The translations under genes and the position numbers were made by a program. A model generated the notes under the pieces. That model did no database searches, was not told where the DNA came from, and saw only the letters and a program-made list of their open reading frames with translations. 64,000 bases of DNA from Methylobacterium sp. J-076 (lineage in GTDB: Bacteria; Pseudomonadota; Alphaproteobacteria; Rhizobiales; Beijerinckiaceae), in the NCBI RefSeq assembly GCF_022829405.1, contig NZ_JAKSXW010000129.1, positions 1 through 64,000 on the forward strand, given 5' to 3'. This document shows positions 26,831 through 34,834 of this stretch, in pieces. Every line of letters starts with the position of its first letter. The first letter of the stretch is position 1.

Positions 26831-27991
26831 CTATCGGGCGACGAGCGCCTCCAGCCGGGTCCGGATCGTGCCCTCGTCCGCGATCCCGGCGGCGTCCGCG
26901 AAGCGGCGGGCCAGGCCCGCGGCGGTCTCCGCCTCCGGCCCGAGGCCGGCGGCATGGACCCCCTCCGCCATCGCCCTTCCCTCGTCGGCCGGGCCGGCGC
27001 ACAGGTCGGCGCAGACGGGGCCGAACACCTCGCCGAACAGGGCGCGCCCCATCCGGCCCGGGCGATATCCGCCCCGCGGCGGGTGGGCCGCGATCCAGTG
27101 GCGCGCGATGTCGAGGCGGGTGGTCACCCAGGCCCCGGACTGGCCGGCCACGTAGTCGAGGAACCGCTCCAGGGCGGCCATCCGCCCCGGGCGGCCGACG
27201 AGGCGGCAGTGGAGCCCCACCGACATGATCCCGCCCTGCCCCGCCCCGCCCTCGCGGTACAGCACGTCGAACGTGTCCTTGAGGTAGGCGTAGAACTGGT
27301 CGCCGCTGTTGAAGCCCTGCGGCGTGGCGAACCGCATGTCGTTGGCGTCGAGGGTGTAGGGGACGACGAGCTGCTGCCGGCCCGCGAGCGCCACCCAGTA
27401 GGGCAGCTCGTCGGCATAGGAATCGGCGAGGTACAGGAAGCCGCCCTCGGCCGCGCCGATGGCCAGGGTGTTGGTGGAGGTGCGCCCCTGGTAGAGGCCG
27501 AGGGGCCGGCTCCCGGTCAGACCGGTCTGGATCGCCACGGCCGCGTCGATGTCGGCGCGCTCGGCCTCGACGCTGTGGTCGCGGTAGTCGATCCACCGGA
27601 GGCCGTGGGTGGCGATCTCCCAGCCGGCCTCGACCATGGCCGCCACGGCCTCGGGGTTGCGCCGCATCGCGGAGGCGACGCCGAAGACGGTGACGGGCAT
27701 GGCCCGGCCCGTGAAGGCGCGCCAGAGGCGCCAGAACCCGGCCCGGGCGCCGTACTCGTAGATCGATTCCATGTTGGCGTGGCGCTGGCCCGGCCAGGGC
27801 TGGGCCCCCACGATCTCGGAGAGGAAGGCCTCCGACGCCGCGTCCCCGTGGAGGATGCAGTTCTCGCCGCCCTCCTCGTAGTTCACCACGAACTGGACGG
27901 CGACGCGCTTGCCCCCGGGCCAGCGCGGGTCCGGCCGCGCCCGGCCGTAGCCCACCATGTCGCGCGGATACTCCTGGTCGGGATCGAACAT
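26831..27991 (-). CDS. puuE: PuuE-type allantoinase with an extra C-terminal region
   Basis: This 386-residue polysaccharide-deacetylase-fold protein is of the PuuE group, a cofactor-independent allantoinase that hydrolyses allantoin to allantoate. The family's strongly conserved blocks are present: YPRDMVGYGR, VNYEEGGENCILHGD near 37, MESIYEYGARAGFWRL near 75, and ATHGLRWIDYRDH near 125. The normal domain ends near residue 308. About 75 further residues (GRMGRALFGEVFGP onward) look helical and match no family I recognise. The ATG at 27,991 lies 4 bases after the LysR stop; starting there removes an extension that overlaps LysR. Confidence 0.85.
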   Translation of the reverse strand: MFDPDQEYPRDMVGYGRARPDPRWPGGKRVAVQFVVNYEEGGENCILHGDAASEAFLSEIVGAQPWPGQRHANMESIYEYGARAGFWRLWRAFTGRAMPVTVFGVASAMRRNPEAVAAMVEAGWEIATHGLRWIDYRDHSVEAERADIDAAVAIQTGLTGSRPLGLYQGRTSTNTLAIGAAEGGFLYLADSYADELPYWVALAGRQQLVVPYTLDANDMRFATPQGFNSGDQFYAYLKDTFDVLYREGGAGQGGIMSVGLHCRLVGRPGRMAALERFLDYVAGQSGAWVTTRLDIARHWIAAHPPRGGYRPGRMGRALFGEVFGPVCADLCAGPADEGRAMAEGVHAAGLGPEAETAAGLARRFADAAGIADEGTIRTRLEALVAR

Positions 27992-27995
27992 GGCC

Positions 27996-28964
27996 TCAAC
28001 CCTCGCTCGCACGGGTGATAGCCGGCCCGGACTCCCGTGGTCCAATATGTTGTTCGGCTCGATTGATAGGTTGTACGTTTCGATCGAACCCCGGCGCCTC
28101 CTCCCGCAGCAGGGCGAGGAAATTGTCGACCACCGGCCCCGTCCGCCTGTGGTGCAGGGCGTGGACGTCGGCCGACAGGAAGGGCGGATCGAAGGGCAGG
28201 ACGACGACGCCCGGGTGGTTCAGGCGGCCGACATATTCCGGGATGATGGCGAGGCCGAACCCCGCCGCGACCAGGCTGATCAGCGAGGAGGCCTCCCGCA
28301 CCTGTTGGGAGAGGCGGGGGGTGAAGCCCTGCGCCACGCAGGCGCGGAAGATCCCGTCCGCGAAGCGGGAGCCCTCAAGGCGCAGGGAGACCAGCCGCTC
28401 GGTGCGGAACACATCGACCGGCACACTGCGCCCGGCGGCGAGGGCGTGCCCCGCGGGCAGGGCGACGCACAGCCGCTCGCGCCACGCGATCTCGCCGGCG
28501 AGGTCCGGGCCCTCCGGCGGGCTGCGGAGGAAGCTCAGCTCCGTCCGGTGCGCCTTGAGGGCGGCGATCTGCTCGTCCGGCGCCATCTCGTGGATGCGCA
28601 CGTCCACCCCCCGGAACCGCTGCTCGAAGAGGCGGATCAAGCCCCCCAGCGGCCCGGCCAGAACCGAGCTCGTCATGCCGATGTTCAGGATGCCGGCGGT
28701 GCCGGTGCCGATGGTCCGCGCCCGGTCGATGGCGTCCGCGGCCTGGACGAGGATCGCCCGGGCGTTCCGGAGGAAATCCTCCCCCGCGGCGGTGAGCGCG
28801 ACCCGCCGGCTCGACCGTTCGAACAGGTCGACGCCGATCTCCCGCTCGAGGTCGCGGATCTGCTGGCTCAGCGGCGGCTGCGAGACGCCGAGGCTGTGGG
28901 CGGCCGCCGTGAAGCTGAGATGGTCGGCCACGGCGGCGAAATACCGGAGATGCCGGAGCTCCAT
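27996..28964 (-). CDS. LysR-family transcriptional regulator
   Basis: This 322-residue regulator has a helix-turn-helix (FTAAAHSLGVSQPPLSQQI, residues 17-36) and a two-lobe ligand domain. It heads the puuE-permease-racemase-FAH run and is divergent from allE-allA, the classical arrangement for a LysR protein that controls both itself and the adjacent promoters. The 130-bp divergent region contains a short palindrome CGAA-T-TTCG (about 28,979-28,987), but no clear T-N11-A box stands out. The inducer is probably a purine breakdown product such as allantoin or ureidoglycolate. Confidence 0.88.
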   Translation of the reverse strand: MELRHLRYFAAVADHLSFTAAAHSLGVSQPPLSQQIRDLEREIGVDLFERSSRRVALTAAGEDFLRNARAILVQAADAIDRARTIGTGTAGILNIGMTSSVLAGPLGGLIRLFEQRFRGVDVRIHEMAPDEQIAALKAHRTELSFLRSPPEGPDLAGEIAWRERLCVALPAGHALAAGRSVPVDVFRTERLVSLRLEGSRFADGIFRACVAQGFTPRLSQQVREASSLISLVAAGFGLAIIPEYVGRLNHPGVVVLPFDPPFLSADVHALHHRRTGPVVDNFLALLREEAPGFDRNVQPINRAEQHIGPRESGPAITRASEG

Positions 28965-29094
28965 GACCCGAAGCCATACGAATTTCGAATGAATGAGAAC
29001 ACAAAAGGTATTTGACGTCTAGACCGGGGCCGCCGATGCTCCGCCCGTCGGCTGCCGGCCGCGCGAGCGGCGGCGGCGGCCCCGAGGACGCACG

Positions 29095-29934
29095 ATGACG
29101 CAGTCTCCCTACAACCCCCCCTGCGGCGGCCTTCCCCCCCAGACCGCGCTGATGACCGGCCGGGCGGTGTTCACCGAGACCTACGCCGTCATCCCGAGGG
29201 GGGTGATGAGCGACATCGTCACCAGCGTCCTGCCGTTCTGGGCGGGGACGCGGGCCTGGGTCCTGTCCCGGCCGCTCTCGGGGTTCTCCGAGACCTTCGC
29301 GCAGTACCTGATGGAGGTCGCCCCCGGCGGCGGCAGCGAGCGGCCCGAGCCGGACCCGGAGGCGGAAGGCGTCCTCTTCGTGGTCGGGGGCACCCCGCGC
29401 CTCGTCCTCGACGGGCACGCCCACGCCCTGCGCCCGGGGAGCTACGCCTACCTCGCGCCCGGGGCGGCGTGGAGCCTGCGCAACGACGGCGGCGAGCCGG
29501 CCCGCCTCCACTGGATCCGCAAGGCCTACGAGCGGGTGCCGGGCCTCGACGCGCCGGATTCCTTCCTCACCCACGACTCCGAGGTGGCGCCCGCCGCGAT
29601 GCCGGGCACGGACGGGGCCTGGGCCACCACCCGGTTCGTCTCCTCCGAGGACGTGCGCCACGACATGCACGTCAACATCGTCACGCTGCGCCCCGGGGCC
29701 TCGATTCCCTTCGAGGAGACGCACGTGATGGAGCACGGCCTGTTCGTGCTGGAGGGCAAGGCGGTCTACCGCCTCAACCGCGACTGGGTCGAGGTCGAGG
29801 CGGGCGACTTCATGTGGCTGCGCGCCTTCTGCCCGCAGGCCTGCTACGCGGGCGGCCCCGGCCCGTTCCGCTACCTGCTCTACAAGGACGTGAACCGGCA
29901 CGCCTCCCTGCGGCCCCGGACGGCGGCGCGGTGA
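29095..29934 (+). CDS. allE: (S)-ureidoglycine aminohydrolase
   Basis: This 279-residue bicupin of the AllE/UGHY family releases ammonia from (S)-ureidoglycine to give (S)-ureidoglycolate. The conserved N-terminus (YAVIPRGVMSDIVTSVLPFW) and the C-terminal cupin are clear. The metal ligands lie in the IPFEETHVMEHGLFVL segment near 205 (Glu, His, His), with GDFMWLRAFCPQACYAGG near 245. It overlaps the next gene by 4 bases (GTGA). Together with AllA it completes the last steps of allantoate breakdown; the expected allantoate amidohydrolase (allC) is not in this window. Confidence 0.92.
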   Translation: MTQSPYNPPCGGLPPQTALMTGRAVFTETYAVIPRGVMSDIVTSVLPFWAGTRAWVLSRPLSGFSETFAQYLMEVAPGGGSERPEPDPEAEGVLFVVGGTPRLVLDGHAHALRPGSYAYLAPGAAWSLRNDGGEPARLHWIRKAYERVPGLDAPDSFLTHDSEVAPAAMPGTDGAWATTRFVSSEDVRHDMHVNIVTLRPGASIPFEETHVMEHGLFVLEGKAVYRLNRDWVEVEAGDFMWLRAFCPQACYAGGPGPFRYLLYKDVNRHASLRPRTAAR

Positions 29935-30440
29935 GCCCGCGCGCGCTCACGGCGCGTTCCCTCACGGCGGACGCCTTCGCCCCCTTCGGGACGGTCATCG
30001 ACAAGGCCGCCGCCGCCCCGCGGCCGATGAATGCGGGGATGGCGCGCCGCTTCCACGACCTCGCGCGGATCCTGGTCTCCGGGGAGGAGGCCCATGCCGT
30101 CGTCGGCCTCGTGGAGGCACAGCCCTACGCCCTGCCCCTGACGTTCCGGCTGGTGGAGCGCCACCCCCTCGGCAGCCAAGCGTTCATCCCGCTGACGGGG
30201 GCGCCGTTCCTCGTGGTGGCCTGCCCGGACGAGGGCGGGCGCCCGGGGCGCCCGCAGGCCTTCCTGACGGCCCCCTGGCAGGGCGTGTGCTACGCGCCCG
30301 GCACGTGGCACGGCGTGCTCACGCCGTTCGGGCAGCCCCAGGACTTCGCCGTGGTGGACCGCGGCGGCGCGGGGGTGAACCTGGAGGAGTTCGTCTACGG
30401 CGAGGACTGGGTCGTCACCCCGCCCCCGCCGGGCGGATAG
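29931..30440 (+). CDS. allA: Ureidoglycolate lyase
   Basis: This 169-residue AllA-family cupin-fold enzyme splits (S)-ureidoglycolate into glyoxylate and urea. Family signatures are ADAFAPFGTVID near 15, MARRFHDLA near 38, HPLGSQAFIPL near 78 (with a likely active-site His), WQGVCYAPGTWHG near 115 and the C-terminal NLEEFVYGEDW. It starts with GTG at 29,931, overlapping the allE stop, so the pair is translationally coupled. The longer frame from 29,469 is a shadow of allE. Confidence 0.92.
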   Translation: MSPRALTARSLTADAFAPFGTVIDKAAAAPRPMNAGMARRFHDLARILVSGEEAHAVVGLVEAQPYALPLTFRLVERHPLGSQAFIPLTGAPFLVVACPDEGGRPGRPQAFLTAPWQGVCYAPGTWHGVLTPFGQPQDFAVVDRGGAGVNLEEFVYGEDWVVTPPPPGG

Positions 30441-30536
30441 GGCGCGGCGGCGGGCCCCGCCGGACGCGCCGCCGCCGGCTTGCGTCGCCCCGCGCGCGAG
30501 GACGGCCGGCAGCCGGCTGACGCGTATGCCCCAAAG

Positions 30537-30637
30537 CCTGAATCGCGAGCCTCGACGCGCTCCCCTCCCCACAAGGGGGAGAGGACCCGCGCGCAGCCGT
30601 GGGGACACCCGATCCAGGGCTGCCGGAAGACGCCCTA
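30537..30637. repeat. Intergenic repeat, copy A, ending at a stop codon
   Basis: This stretch of about 100 bp matches 52,211-52,311 at roughly three of four positions. Shared blocks are CCTCCCC(AC)AAGGGGGAG, GAGCCGT/CAGCCGT-N-GGGACACCCGATCC and the terminal CGCCCTAG. In both copies the CTA of the last block is the stop codon of the neighbouring minus-strand gene. The CTCCCC-ACAA-GGGGGAG core can form a hairpin. The rest of the 30,441-30,634 gap holds no gene. Confidence 0.7.
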
Positions 30638-31600
30638 GAACTCCACCTCGACGGCGAGCCCCTTCGCCACGGCGAGCTCGACCGCCGCCGAGGCCACGGC
30701 GAGGTCCTGCAGGCCGACGCCCGTCCCGTCGAACAGGGTGATCTCCTCCGGCGAGGTCCGGCCGGGATGGTCGCCGTTGATGACCGCGCCGATCTCGACG
30801 ATGTCGCCCTCGGCGAGGAGCCCCCGGCCCACCGCGTGCTGCGCCTCGCCGATGCTGACGGATTGCGCGACCTCGTCGGTGAAGACCGTCGCGGCGGCGA
30901 GAAGCTCGGCCTCGACCTCCTGCTTGCCCCGCGTGTCGGTGCCCATGCAGGCGAGGTGCGTCCCGGTGCGCACCTGGGACGCCTTCAGGATCGGGTCGAA
31001 GGAGGAGGTGATCGTGACGATCACGTCGGCCTCGGCCCCGAGCCTGTCGAGGTCCACCGCCTCGAACGGCACGCCGTGCTCCCGGGCCACCGCCTCCAGG
31101 CGGCCGAACATGCCGGGGTGCAGGTTCCAGCCGAGGACCCTCTCGAACGGCCTCTGCCCGAGGGCGGCGCGAAGCTGGAAGGCGGATTGATGGCCGGCGC
31201 CGATCATGCCGAGCACCCGCGCGTCCTTCCGGGCGAGGTGCCGGAGGGAGATCGCGCTCGCCGCCGCCGTGCGCAGGGCGGTGAGGAGGTTCCCCCCCAC
31301 CACGGCGCGGCAGCGGCCGGTGTCGGCGTCGAACAGGAACACCGTCGACTGGTGGTTGGTCAGGCCCTTGCCCGCGTTGCCGGGCCAGAAGCCGCCGGCC
31401 TTGAGGCCGAGGGCGAGGCTCTCCCGGTCGAAACCGGACTTGAAGCCGTAGAGGGCATCCGCGTGGCCGATCGCCTCCCGCACCACCGGGAAGTTGCGGG
31501 CCGTCCGCTTCGCCATGGAGGCGAAGACCTTCTCGACCGCGGCGACGCAGTCCTCCTGCGTGACGAGGCCGCCGATGGCGCTCTCGGGTACGATGATCAT
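30635..31600 (-). CDS. Ornithine cyclodeaminase/mu-crystallin family protein
   Basis: This 321-residue NAD(P)-binding protein has the family's GAGHQSAFQLRA Rossmann-like motif near 124, SAISLRHLARKDARVLG before it, and the VITDEVAQ/FTDEVAQS-type stretch near 230. Members include ornithine cyclodeaminase, alanine dehydrogenase and ketimine (pyrroline-2-carboxylate) reductases, so the exact reaction is open. The ATG at 31,600 (MIIVPESAI) fits the family start; an 18-residue upstream extension is Arg/Pro-rich and doubtful. Its stop codon is contributed by the intergenic repeat at 30,537-30,637. It converges on allE-allA. Confidence 0.82.
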   Translation of the reverse strand: MIIVPESAIGGLVTQEDCVAAVEKVFASMAKRTARNFPVVREAIGHADALYGFKSGFDRESLALGLKAGGFWPGNAGKGLTNHQSTVFLFDADTGRCRAVVGGNLLTALRTAAASAISLRHLARKDARVLGMIGAGHQSAFQLRAALGQRPFERVLGWNLHPGMFGRLEAVAREHGVPFEAVDLDRLGAEADVIVTITSSFDPILKASQVRTGTHLACMGTDTRGKQEVEAELLAAATVFTDEVAQSVSIGEAQHAVGRGLLAEGDIVEIGAVINGDHPGRTSPEEITLFDGTGVGLQDLAVASAAVELAVAKGLAVEVEF

Positions 31601-31916
31601 GCGGGTGCGCCTTCGGTGCGGGGGCGGGGAGTGCCGTGGCCGGCGGGTGAACATCCGCCACCGTCATCGCGGGCGAAGCGCCCCAGGGCAACGGGAGGTT
31701 TGCGGGCGGGGCGGGGCGGGATCGCCCGTCCGCGGTCCGATACGCCTTGCCGCGGGCGGGGACGGGCCCCGGACTCGACCCGGCCCTTGCGGACGCCGAC
31801 AGACCGGTCGGGGATGTTCCAGGCCGGGTCGCAACGGCCCGGGACGAGGCGCAGCGTGTCGGTGACGGCCGCCTGCCCGGGAGATCGCCGATGAAGACGA
31901 CGGTCCGGCCGGGCTC
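31601..31916. other. Intergenic region without a gene
   Basis: The sequence is GC-rich and no frame has convincing coding character. A segment near 31,658-31,690 (GTCATCGCGGGCGAAGCGC) resembles one arm of the repeat at 1200-1293. It probably contains the promoter of the gene at 30,635-31,600, but no clear -35/-10 pair is seen. Confidence 0.5.
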
Positions 31917-32102
31917 TCAGGCGGGGTCCCGGCGGCTCTCCTCCAGCGGCTCGCCCCGGACGGCCGCGTCGTAGCCCGCCAGCCACAGGTCGTGCGCCTC
32001 CATGCCCTCGGCGTAGGGGCAGGCCTCCCGGCCAAGACCCTTGCCCGGGGCGTAGAAGCCCAGGGCGTAGTGGTCGAGGTTGTCGTCCGGCATCTCTGTC
32101 AT
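31917..32102 (-). CDS. Small Rmf/CrpP-like protein
   Basis: This 61-residue protein has the pattern of ribosome modulation factor and related small proteins: a Gly-rich lead (APGKGLGREA), then CPYAEGMEAHDLWLAGYDAA with the CPY and W-L-x-G-(W/Y) residues in the right order. Rmf binds ribosomes in stationary phase to form inactive dimers. The match is to the short signature only, so this is a tentative assignment. GGAGG lies 4-5 bases before the ATG at 32,102. It sits among other small uncharacterised genes on the same strand. Confidence 0.65.
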   Translation of the reverse strand: MTEMPDDNLDHYALGFYAPGKGLGREACPYAEGMEAHDLWLAGYDAAVRGEPLEESRRDPA

Positions 32103-32201
32103 GGGTCCTCCGGCTTCGGGACGCGTCAGCCCCCCCTCGCCCCGTTCCGCGGCGCGTGCGCGGGGGCCACGAAGGGGGAGGCCGCCCGGTCGGGCACGCC
32201 C

Positions 32202-32405
32202 CTAGGGGTTGTCGTCGAAATACGGACGGCCGGCATCCACGAGGGCGCGGTCCACCGCTTCGATCGCCACCAGGGTGCGGGTGAGGTCCTCCGCCATCGA
32301 GATCGGCGCGAGATCGAGCGCGCCGAGCCGTCTGGCGATCGCATTCCTCTGCCGGGCCAGCGCGTCGCGGGCCCGCTTGAGCTCTTCCACTTCCCCGGCG
32401 GTCAA
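32202..32405 (-). CDS. Small hypothetical protein, helical
   Basis: This frame of about 67 codons starts at TTG 32,405 with AGGGAGA 6 bases upstream. The product is charged and helical (VEELKRARDALARQRNAIARR) and ends DAGRPYFDDNP. No family is recognised. It lies 24 bases downstream of the next small gene and may share its transcript. The composition and RBS support a real gene, but the non-ATG start leaves doubt. Confidence 0.5.
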   Translation of the reverse strand: MTAGEVEELKRARDALARQRNAIARRLGALDLAPISMAEDLTRTLVAIEAVDRALVDAGRPYFDDNP

Positions 32406-32429
32406 TCGCGTCTCCCTGGCACGGCGGGT

Positions 32430-32672
32430 CTAGTCGCCCGGTGCCCATTCGATGGTCGGGCGCTGGGCCAACATCCGTTCGAAGTAGTCGGCGACGGCCT
32501 GTGCGCCGTCGGTATGCATCATCGCGACGGGATGCGCGAGATACGCCCGCGCCAGATCGAGGGGGATCCGCCCGGATTGCAGCGCGCCGAGCACCTCGTC
32601 GATGAAGGCGTCGTTGGCCTCGTTGAAGTCGCTCGAGAGCTTCTTGCGGTCGTTCAGAGCCTTGATCGGCAT
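32430..32672 (-). CDS. Hypothetical protein
   Basis: This 80-residue soluble protein (MPIKALNDRKKLSSDFNE...) has mixed charged helices and ends PTIEWAPGD. The ATG at 32,672 has AGGA 7 bases upstream; an ATG at 32,696 would add 8 residues but lacks an RBS. No known family is recognised. It lies between two other small genes on the minus strand and may be cotranscribed with them. Confidence 0.6.
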   Translation of the reverse strand: MPIKALNDRKKLSSDFNEANDAFIDEVLGALQSGRIPLDLARAYLAHPVAMMHTDGAQAVADYFERMLAQRPTIEWAPGD

Positions 32673-32731
32673 GCCACGGTCCTGATCCTGAGCCATTTGG
32701 AATCGCGCGCGGGGCGCACCGGAGCGGGGGC

Positions 32732-32983
32732 TTAAGGCCGGGGCGCGGGCGCAGGGGGCTGTGGCGAGGCGCCGGGCTGGGCGGGCGCCTGCGGCACCGA
32801 ATTCTGCGGCGGCGTGGGCGGCTGCGCCGAACCGGCCGGGGTCTGATCGTCCTGCAGGGTCTGGTTCGCCTTCGTCTGAAGCTGGTCGGCGGTCTGCTGG
32901 TTGATGAGGCCGTAGGAGACGGCCGCGGCCAGGGCCACGGCGATGCCGGCCCCGATGATCGCCTTGGTGAGTTTCGGCGGCAT
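32732..32983 (-). CDS. Small membrane-anchored protein with Pro/Gln-rich tail
   Basis: This 83-residue protein has one N-terminal transmembrane segment (AIIGAGIAVALAAAVSYGLI, residues 8-27). A short QQTADQLQTKANQ helix follows, and then a low-complexity Pro/Gln/Ala tail probably extends into the periplasm. AAAGGA precedes the ATG at 32,983. No family is recognised. The gene leads a small run of minus-strand genes. Confidence 0.65.
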   Translation of the reverse strand: MPPKLTKAIIGAGIAVALAAAVSYGLINQQTADQLQTKANQTLQDDQTPAGSAQPPTPPQNSVPQAPAQPGASPQPPAPAPRP

Positions 32984-33168
32984 GGCCGGTCCTTTCCGTG
33001 ATGCGGCTGGCTCGCCCGCAGGGTCCTTGCACTGAGGTAGGGGGCCGGCGCGGTTCGGAAATGGCCGGCGTCCGCCACGGGACCGTGACCGGGCGGCCGG
33101 TGGTGCAGGTGGGCGCACGAGGCCCCCCTTCCCGCCGCAGCCCGACATCCCCCCCGCGTGCCGGCCGT

Positions 33169-33227
33169 GCCGGCCTCGGAGCCCCTGCCGGCCGGGGGCC
33201 GGCCTCGGAGCCCCTTGCCGGCCCGGG
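33169..33227. repeat. Short tandem repeat of about 29 bp
   Basis: Two adjacent copies start with GCCGGCCTCGGAGCCCC, at 33,169 and 33,198, and each ends in a CCGGCC(C)GGG block. The two units differ by an inserted T and C. Together with the flanking GGGGGCCGGCC they can fold into GC-rich hairpins just after the stop of the VIT-type gene (33,245), so they may form a terminator. Confidence 0.6.
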
Positions 33228-33244
33228 GGCCGGCCGCCTCGCCG

Positions 33245-33940
33245 TCAGACCGCCTTGCCGACGAGGTGGCCGATGCCCGCGGTGACGGCCATCGCCAGGG
33301 CGCCCCAGAACGCCACCCGGGCGGTCGGCCGCAGGATCTCGGCGCCGCCGACCTTCGCGCCGAGGGCGCCGAGCACGGCCAGGAACACCAGGGACGCCGC
33401 CGACACCAAGAGGACCACGAGGTGGGCCGGTGAGAGCGCCGCCACCGCGAGGGGCAGTGCCGCCCCCGACGAGAAGGTGGCCGCGGAGGTCAGCGCCGCC
33501 TGGACCGGGCGGGCCGTGGTGAATTCCGAGATCCCGAGTTCGTCCCGGGCGTGCGCGCCCAGCGCATCCTTCGCCATGAGCTGCTCGGCCACCCTGCGGG
33601 CGAGGTCCCGGTCGAGGCCGCGGGAGACGTAGATGTCGGCGAGTTCCTCCCGCTCGGCCGCGGGGTCCTGCGCGAGCTCGCGCCTCTCCCGGGCGAGGTC
33701 GGCCTGTTCGGTGTCCGATTGGGAGCTCACCGAGACGTACTCCCCCGCCGCCATCGACATCGCCCCGGCGACGAGGCCGGCGCAGCCGGCCACGAGGACC
33801 TCCCCGGTGGACGCCGCGGACGCGGCGACGCCCACGATCAGGCTGGCGGTGGAGACGAGGCCGTCGTTGGCGCCGAGCACCGCGGCGCGCAGCCAGCCGA
33901 TGCGGTCGATGAGGTGGTTTTCCGCATGGGGCCTGCGCAC
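33245..33940 (-). CDS. VIT1/CCC1-family iron/manganese transporter
   Basis: This 231-residue membrane protein of the vacuolar-iron-transporter family exports Fe(II) or Mn(II) or moves it between compartments. It has the family's first-helix motif GANDGLVSTASLIVGV near 23, MSMAAGEYVSVSSQSDTE near 62, a cytoplasmic metal-binding Glu-rich helix pair (ERRELAQDPAAEREELADIY) and three C-terminal helices. The start is GTG 33,940 with AAAGG upstream, 4 bases after the cytochrome stop; a longer ORF start would overlap that gene. The operon order is small regulator, b-type cytochrome, VIT protein, behind an Irr-box-like palindrome. Confidence 0.88.
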   Translation of the reverse strand: MRRPHAENHLIDRIGWLRAAVLGANDGLVSTASLIVGVAASAASTGEVLVAGCAGLVAGAMSMAAGEYVSVSSQSDTEQADLARERRELAQDPAAEREELADIYVSRGLDRDLARRVAEQLMAKDALGAHARDELGISEFTTARPVQAALTSAATFSSGAALPLAVAALSPAHLVVLLVSAASLVFLAVLGALGAKVGGAEILRPTARVAFWGALAMAVTAGIGHLVGKAV

Positions 33941-33944
33941 GGTG

Positions 33945-34532
33945 TCAGCGCCTTTCGAGGGACAGCGGGGCATGGCGGCCCGGGAGGATGCGCCGAAGGA
34001 TGCCGTCGTGCCAGAGGTAGTGGTGCACCAGGGCGGCGGCGGCATGGAACAGCGCCAGCGCCATCAGGATGTTGGCGGCGAGCCCGTGCCAGTGGGTGAG
34101 CGGCCGGCGCCACGCCGGATCGCCGACGGCCGGCAGGGCGAGGGGCCCTGCCAGGCTGACGCCGCGCACGAGGGCGTTCGCGATGCCGAGCCCGGCGATC
34201 ACGAAGAGCAACAGGTACAGGGCGGCATGCGTCGCCTTGGCGAGCACGTGCAAGGCCCCCGGATCGTCGACGGGAAGTCGGCGGCCGCCGGTGTGGCGCC
34301 AGAGGGGCAGCGCGACGATGAGGGCGGTCAGGACGAAGCCCAGGTCGAAGTGGGCCGACCAGATCCCGGAGCGCAACGCCCCCTTGGGCAGCAGATCCTC
34401 CAGGAAGGTGCCGATCAGCCAGAGGACCAGCACGAGACCGGCGGTCAGCCAGTGCAGGGCGATGGTGCCTCGGTCGTAGGTCGCGGCGCCTCGCCCACCG
34501 GGGTCCGTGGCGCGTGCGGTGGTCGATGTCAT
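33945..34532 (-). CDS. Cytochrome b561-type membrane protein
   Basis: This 195-residue four-helix cytochrome b (b561/hydrogenase-type) begins near TIALHWLTAGLVLVLW with the first heme His. It has further likely heme His residues in WSAHFDLGFVL, ATHAALYLLLF and HWHGLAANILMALALFHAAAA. Such proteins accept or pass electrons at the inner membrane. GGAGA lies before the ATG at 34,532, which overlaps the stop of the preceding 101-residue gene as ATGA. Pairing with an iron transporter suggests a link between metal redox state and transport, which is inference. Confidence 0.82.
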   Translation of the reverse strand: MTSTTARATDPGGRGAATYDRGTIALHWLTAGLVLVLWLIGTFLEDLLPKGALRSGIWSAHFDLGFVLTALIVALPLWRHTGGRRLPVDDPGALHVLAKATHAALYLLLFVIAGLGIANALVRGVSLAGPLALPAVGDPAWRRPLTHWHGLAANILMALALFHAAAALVHHYLWHDGILRRILPGRHAPLSLERR

Positions 34533-34834
34533 CGCAGCATCTCCGCGGCGGCCGTGGGGGGAGGTGGCGGGGCGGGACAGGCCCCCGCCCCGGTCGCGTC
34601 GGTGGGCGGGCGCGGCAGGAGGCGGCGCCCCTTGGCGCTCAGGAACCACAGGCCCGGAGCGGAGCGGCCGGGGGGCCGCGGCCTGACGAGACCGCGGGCG
34701 AGGAGGGAGCGCACCGTGCGCATCTCCCACGGCCCGAAGGACTGGAGCGAGCCCTCCCGCCCCAGACGGCGCAGCAAACTCCGCTGCCCGGGGGTGAGGG
34801 CACGCCAGATCCGCCCCGAATCGTCACCGGTCAT
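34529..34834 (-). CDS. Small winged-helix-like protein
   Basis: This 101-residue basic protein has a central region (LTPGQRSLLRRLGREGSLQS, then VRSLLARGLVRPRP and LWFLSAKGRRLL) with the helix-turn-helix and wing spacing of small MarR/PadR-like regulators. The C-terminus is Pro-rich. No family is certain. It is first in an operon with the cytochrome and VIT-type genes. A perfect 15-bp palindrome 7-21 bases before its start could be its own operator or an Irr-type site. Confidence 0.6.
   Translation of the reverse strand: MTGDDSGRIWRALTPGQRSLLRRLGREGSLQSFGPWEMRTVRSLLARGLVRPRPPGRSAPGLWFLSAKGRRLLPRPPTDATGAGACPAPPPPPTAAAEMLR

Noticed and set aside
31664-32035. Frames in the 31.6-31.9 kb gap
   Set aside because: Low-complexity Arg/Pro/Gly products without an RBS; the Rmf-like gene on the same strand explains part of the region.
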